Source: DYJB01 sp963777165
GTDB taxonomy: Bacteria; Chloroflexota; Anaerolineae; Anaerolineales; E44-bin32
Direction: 5' to 3'
Assembly (NCBI GenBank): GCA_963777165.1
Contig: CAVZPO010000002.1
Coordinates: 62,001-126,000 of the forward strand
DNA: 64,000 bases
Made by a program: the position numbers and the translations under genes
Notes under the pieces: generated by a model
What the model saw: the letters and a program-made list of their open reading frames with translations, nothing else
Told to the model about the DNA's origin: nothing
Database searches by the model: none
In this document: positions 60,323-64,000 of the stretch, in pieces
How positions within the stretch are numbered: position 1 is the first letter of the stretch
Layout of the letters: every line of letters starts with the position of its first letter

Positions 60323-61894
60323 ATGAGACGACCCCAGCTCCCGATCTGGTTCCATCCACTGCTTTTTGCGCTCTACCCGGCGCTTTCGCTGCTGGCGTCC
60401 AACGCCGATCAGATCCCTTTGACCCAGGGGCTACGGATCGTGCTCGCCACTCTCCTGGTGGGGATCGTGGTGTACGCAGCCGCGCGCTTGGCGCTGCGAC
60501 GCGACGATGCCGCGGCCCTGGTCGCCAGCCTGACCCTGATGGCTGCCCTGTCCTACGGTCGGCTGTATGACGGCCTGAAGACGCTCGGCCTCTCCGGGGA
60601 AACGCTGGTTCGACATCGCTACCTCCTGCCGATCTACGCAATCGTTGTGGGAACGGGCATCGTCTGGTGTGCCCGGAGGCGCGAGGCGGCGGCGCTGAAT
60701 CATATCCTGAACGTGGTCTCTGCGGTGGCCGTCGCGTTTCCCCTGGCGGCGCTGGGATCGGCCCTGGTGCAGTCGCTCTCGCCCACCAGGCTTAGCTCCG
60801 CGGCGTGCAGCCTGGAGCCGCCGGCCGGCCAACCTCTGCCCGACGTCTACGTGATCATCATGGACGCCTATGAACGCGATGACGTCCTGCGCGAGTTCCA
60901 TGGCTATGACAACTCGCCCTTCCTGCGCTCGCTGGAGGGCCTGGGGTTCACCGTCGCCTATGGGAGCCTGAGCAACTACCGGCACACCGAACTCTCGCTG
61001 TCCTCCATGCTGAACATGGAGTACACGCAGGATTTCCCGGAACGGTTCGGTGCACGACCCCGGCGCGTGAAGGATGTCACTGAGCTCATCCGCAACAGCC
61101 AGGTCCGGCGGGAACTCGAGTGCCTCGGATACCTGACCGTCGCATTCGAGACCGGCCACATCTGGACGGAATGGCGGGACGCAGACTACTTCCTGCAGAG
61201 GCACACCACATCGCTCGGGGCGATCGGGTTCAACATGAGGCTCAACCGGCTGGAGTACATGTTCCTCGAGACGACCCTCGCCCGGGTTGCCCTGGATGGC
61301 TTGATGGCTTCCCAGGCGGCGAAGACGCCTTCGGCGCTGGACGGTACGATCGATTTTCGCGATCGTGTCTTCTTCGTGTTCGACCAACTGGTGGACGTCC
61401 CGACCCTGCCTTCACCCAAGCTGGTCTTCGTTCACATCCTCTCGCCGCATCCGCCATTCGTGTTCGGTCCGAAGGGCGAGCCAGTCAGCGCGGCCGAATT
61501 CGAGACGGCATCGCCGGGCACCGCCCGCGACAATCCGCTGCTCCAGGCCTATGCCGACCAGGTCACCTACCTGAACACGCGCTTGCTGCAAGATATCGAG
61601 GCGATCCTGGCGCAATCCGAACCGCGGCCGATCATTCTGTTAATGGGCGATCACGGGTGGGCGGATCGCAACATGGAGGACAAGCTCTCGATCCTGAACG
61701 CCTACCTGGTGCCGCCGGAAGCCGCCGCCCAGCTGGAGCAAACGATCACGCCGGTCAACTCCTTCCGCGTGATTTTCGATACGGTCTTCGGGGGATCCTA
61801 TGGGAAGCTGCCCAACGTGAGCTACTTTTCGACAGAGACCGAGGAATTCGATTTTGTGATCGTGCCCAACACCTGGGTTTCGACCTCGCCCTGA
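60323..61894 (+). CDS. Membrane-anchored sulfatase/phosphoethanolamine-transferase-like protein
   Basis: 523 residues. About four transmembrane helices occupy residues 1-160; the rest is an alkaline-phosphatase-fold domain facing outward. Metal-site segments: DVYVIIMDAYERDD (first Asp), LVFVHILSPHPPFVFGP, and ILLMGDHGWADR (Asp-His). No sulfatase Cys-x-Pro-x-Arg is seen, so a formylglycine sulfatase is unlikely. A transferase or phosphodiesterase acting on cell-envelope glycans or lipids is plausible. A paralogue lies at the right edge. Confidence 0.75.
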   Translation: MRRPQLPIWFHPLLFALYPALSLLASNADQIPLTQGLRIVLATLLVGIVVYAAARLALRRDDAAALVASLTLMAALSYGRLYDGLKTLGLSGETLVRHRYLLPIYAIVVGTGIVWCARRREAAALNHILNVVSAVAVAFPLAALGSALVQSLSPTRLSSAACSLEPPAGQPLPDVYVIIMDAYERDDVLREFHGYDNSPFLRSLEGLGFTVAYGSLSNYRHTELSLSSMLNMEYTQDFPERFGARPRRVKDVTELIRNSQVRRELECLGYLTVAFETGHIWTEWRDADYFLQRHTTSLGAIGFNMRLNRLEYMFLETTLARVALDGLMASQAAKTPSALDGTIDFRDRVFFVFDQLVDVPTLPSPKLVFVHILSPHPPFVFGPKGEPVSAAEFETASPGTARDNPLLQAYADQVTYLNTRLLQDIEAILAQSEPRPIILLMGDHGWADRNMEDKLSILNAYLVPPEAAAQLEQTITPVNSFRVIFDTVFGGSYGKLPNVSYFSTETEEFDFVIVPNTWVSTSP

Positions 61895-61943
61895 CGCACC
61901 GAATGCGAAACCGGGGCGCCGCAGGCAGGAGACCGAGAATCAC

Positions 61944-62409
61944 GTGACGTGGGTCGAGGATCGCATCTATGCCGCCGGCGGCGACCACATCCCCCGGACC
62001 TGGGGTGAATTCGCCGAGCAAACCGGGATCACGGCCGTGGTGCACCTGCGCCCCGGCGGGCCCGCCGCGTTCCAGGGGCACCGTGCCGCACGCATTTCTC
62101 TGGCTGGGAATCGCCGAAGAAGGCGACGCCGCGCCCGCCGATCGCTGGCTGGCCGGCCAATTCGTTGCCGATTGCCTGCAGGCCGGGAGCAAGGTCCTGC
62201 TGCACAGCAGCCTGGGCCGCCACCGCACTCGTTGGGTGTACGTCGCCTGGGCCATCGTCGACGGGCGCTCGGCGCAGGCTGCCCTGCGCCAGGCTGGGGC
62301 GAAGCCTTGGCTCTCGCCCTATCACACGTCGCCGGAGCTATGGGACGCCTTTGCCCGCGATGTCCGTCGTGGTCGCCGGGGTGCGCCCGCGGGGCTGGCA
62401 GGAGACTAG
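61944..62409 (+). CDS. Dual-specificity phosphatase-like protein with Cys-to-Ser change, frameshifted
   Basis: About 154 residues once the frames are joined: YAAGGDHIPRTWGEF and AVVHLRPGGPAAFQG in one frame, HAFLWLGIAEEGDAAPADRW onward in the next. The break is at a GGGG run (62075-62078). The P-loop that should read HCxxGxxR reads LLHSSLGRHRT, with AGC in place of the catalytic Cys codon. If correct, this is a pseudophosphatase that may bind but not cleave phosphate esters. GTG start. Confidence 0.6.
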
Positions 62410-62424
62410 GACACGGAGGAAGGC

Positions 62425-63336
62425 ATGTTGTTCAGCGACGCTCTTTACATCGGCATCGATCCCACGGCAGGCAAACGCCCGATGCACTTTGCAGCCCTCG
62501 ACCGCGATCTCAAGCTGGTGGCGATGGACTCGGGGGATGCGGAAAGCGTGCTGGCCTTCATCGCCGGTGTGCAGTCGGGAGTCGTGGCCATCGACGCGCC
62601 GCAGTCACCCAATCAGGGCTTGATGCTGCGCGCCGAAGTGCGCCGGAGATTCAACCTTCGCCCCGGCAGCCGGACGTGGGGGCAGTGGAAGGTGTGCGAA
62701 TACGAGCTCCGGCGGCGGAACATCCGGCTGTACAACACGCCGGCCAAGGAGAAGGACGCCCCGGCCTGGATGCGCCAGGGCTTCTCCCTCTACCGGCGGC
62801 TGTCGTCGATGGGGTTCACGCAATTCGTGGCCGGCGAATCGCGGACCGATCGGATGATGATTGAAGTCCATCCACACGCCTGCTTCGCCGCGCTCCTCGG
62901 CCGGCGGCCGTTCCTTAAGGGGACGCTCGAGGGACGCCTGCAGCGGCAGCTGGTCCTGTATGTGGAGGGCTTTGAGGTCGCCAATCCGGTGCACGTACTC
63001 GAGGAGATCACTCGCCACCACCTGCTCACCGGCGACCTGCCGCTGAGCGGCCTGCACGACCACGATCAACTGGACGCGCTGATGGCAGCCTACACGGCCT
63101 ACCTGGTGGGGATCAAACCGGCGCGCGTCTCGCAGGTCGGGGACCGGGACGAAGGATTGATCACGCTGCCCGCGGCGGAGCTCAAGCGTTCTACCACTAG
63201 CCCGAGCGGCCGCAGCCTCCCCGGGTGCCGCGGGGCAGCACCCGGCGCAACGGATGGTGCGCGGCCGCTTCGGGCGCCTCACGCTCGATCGAGTCCTCGT
63301 ACGCTGCCGGCAGACAACCCCATCCCGGTGCCTTGA
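62425..63336 (+). CDS. DUF429 family protein (RNase H-like fold)
   Basis: 303 residues, 15 nt after the phosphatase-like gene. YIGIDPTAGKRPMHFAALD is the RNase H-like first strand with its Asp, VVAIDAPQSP the second, MMIEVHPHACF and HDHDQLDALMAAYTAYL carry further acids. DUF429 proteins are predicted nucleases; activity is not established. The last 45 residues or so are Pro/Arg/Ser-rich and unlike the family, so the natural end may lie near ELKR and a frameshift may extend it. Confidence 0.78.
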   Translation: MLFSDALYIGIDPTAGKRPMHFAALDRDLKLVAMDSGDAESVLAFIAGVQSGVVAIDAPQSPNQGLMLRAEVRRRFNLRPGSRTWGQWKVCEYELRRRNIRLYNTPAKEKDAPAWMRQGFSLYRRLSSMGFTQFVAGESRTDRMMIEVHPHACFAALLGRRPFLKGTLEGRLQRQLVLYVEGFEVANPVHVLEEITRHHLLTGDLPLSGLHDHDQLDALMAAYTAYLVGIKPARVSQVGDRDEGLITLPAAELKRSTTSPSGRSLPGCRGAAPGATDGARPLRAPHARSSPRTLPADNPIPVP

Positions 63337-63395
63337 GCACTGAGCGGCAGGGGACCCACGCGCATGTGACGCATAGCAGACGGGGGATTCACGCG

Positions 63396-64000
63396 TTAGT
63401 CCGAGCGGGCGCGGTCCGTGACGTTGATCATGTTGTACAGCCGGCTGTCGTCCAGGGTGAAGTAGCTTTCGTCAGGAAGGAGGGGCCGGCTTTCGCCGAG
63501 GAGGACATCGAGCAGGACGCGGAAGGAATTGACCGGGGAGATGGACGGATACAAGCGGCGCGTCACCTCCGCCGGCACTAGGTAGGCGTTCAGGATGCTC
63601 ATGCGCTCGCGCATGTTACTGGTGAGCGGCTTGGAATAGCTCATGTGGGCGCCCGGGCCGTGGTCGCCCTGCAGGATGATGATCGGCGGGCGCTCCGAGT
63701 TCTCAAGGATGCGCTCGATCGCAGTGCTGAGAAGCGTGTCAAGGGAGAGGAGCTGGTCCTTATAGCGCGCGATGTACTCTTCGGGGTCGTATTCCTCGAT
63801 ATCCATCAGGCGGAAAGGCCGTGTCTGGACAACCTCCTCGCCATTGGGCCCAAAGACGAACGGCGGATGGGGCACGAGGATGTGGGCGAAGACGAAGTGC
63901 GGGCCCTGAAGCTGGGCGACCCCGGGCAGCTGTTCCAGTGTGAACAGGACCCGGCGGCGGTGATCGCGATAGGGCTGGCTGATCAGGCTTCGGGCAAGGA
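63396..64000 (-). CDS. Sulfatase-fold membrane protein, paralogue (partial)
   Basis: Runs off the right edge; about 201 C-terminal residues are visible. HFVFAHILVPHPPFVFGP, PIIILQGDHGPGAHM, MSILNAYLVP and SPVNSFRVLLDVLLG match the 60323-61894 protein segment by segment, so the two are paralogues in opposite orientation. The visible part holds the Asp-His metal ligands (GDHG). The same envelope-modifying role is inferred. Confidence 0.78.
   Translation of the reverse strand, partial: LARSLISQPYRDHRRRVLFTLEQLPGVAQLQGPHFVFAHILVPHPPFVFGPNGEEVVQTRPFRLMDIEEYDPEEYIARYKDQLLSLDTLLSTAIERILENSERPPIIILQGDHGPGAHMSYSKPLTSNMRERMSILNAYLVPAEVTRRLYPSISPVNSFRVLLDVLLGESRPLLPDESYFTLDDSRLYNMINVTDRARSD

Overview
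The window is high-GC bacterial chromosome that most resembles Chloroflexota, probably Anaerolineae. The assignment is inferred from three things: the style of the lipoproteins (short Cys lipobox signal followed by Pro/Thr-rich linkers), the EF-Tu and class A PBP sequence types, and the order PIN/TRAM - cysS - rlmB - tRNA - tuf - rpmG - tRNA-Trp - secE - nusG - rplKAJL. No rRNA is present to confirm it. Several conserved genes are broken by single indels, some in short homopolymers, so part of the disruption is probably sequencing or assembly error.

Layout. 1-9.6 kb: surface lipoproteins, an aldo/keto reductase, a class A PBP that has lost every catalytic motif, and a Ser/Thr kinase with a TolB-like sensor. 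9.8-15.8 kb: an NAD-linked formate dehydrogenase operon (FdsG-, FdsB- and FdsA-like) plus fdhD. 16-20.7 kb: surE, a trypsin-like lipoprotein protease and a frameshift-riddled relative. 20.8-29.9 kb: the translation/transcription core (PIN/TRAM protein, cysS, 23S rRNA methyltransferase, four tRNAs, tuf, rpmG, secE, nusG, rplK, rplA, rplJ, rplL) with an L10 leader and attenuator. 30-38.95 kb: a two-component system, small enzymes, a putative LexA-controlled membrane protein/lytic transglycosylase pair, a CPBP protease, a DUF3786 protein and a putative nucleotidyltransferase-fold protein.

39.03-48.36 kb is the most striking region. It holds eleven short, mostly promoterless, same-strand genes (GNAT, glyoxalase/VOC, DHFR-like, PAS, lipoprotein, dienelactone hydrolase, SGNH, DUF1801, DinB-like and others). 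Each is followed by a long imperfect palindrome that starts RYYYAAC and ends GTTRRRY. This is the architecture of an integron gene-cassette array. No integrase lies in the window, so locally it is a cluster of attC sites lacking an integrase (CALIN). The attC-like sites are unusually long, about 108-395 bp.

48.4-64 kb: a class II aldolase, an exonuclease, a hydrolase, an LLM oxidoreductase and an MFS remnant. A divergently controlled catabolic operon (FGGY kinase, S1P-lyase-like PLP enzyme, GntR/UTRA repressor) has a palindromic operator at its promoter. A REP-associated transposase follows with its REP palindromes, then a P5C-dehydrogenase-type aldehyde dehydrogenase, sulfatase-fold membrane proteins, a pseudophosphatase-like protein and a DUF429 protein. 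The last gene runs off the right edge.
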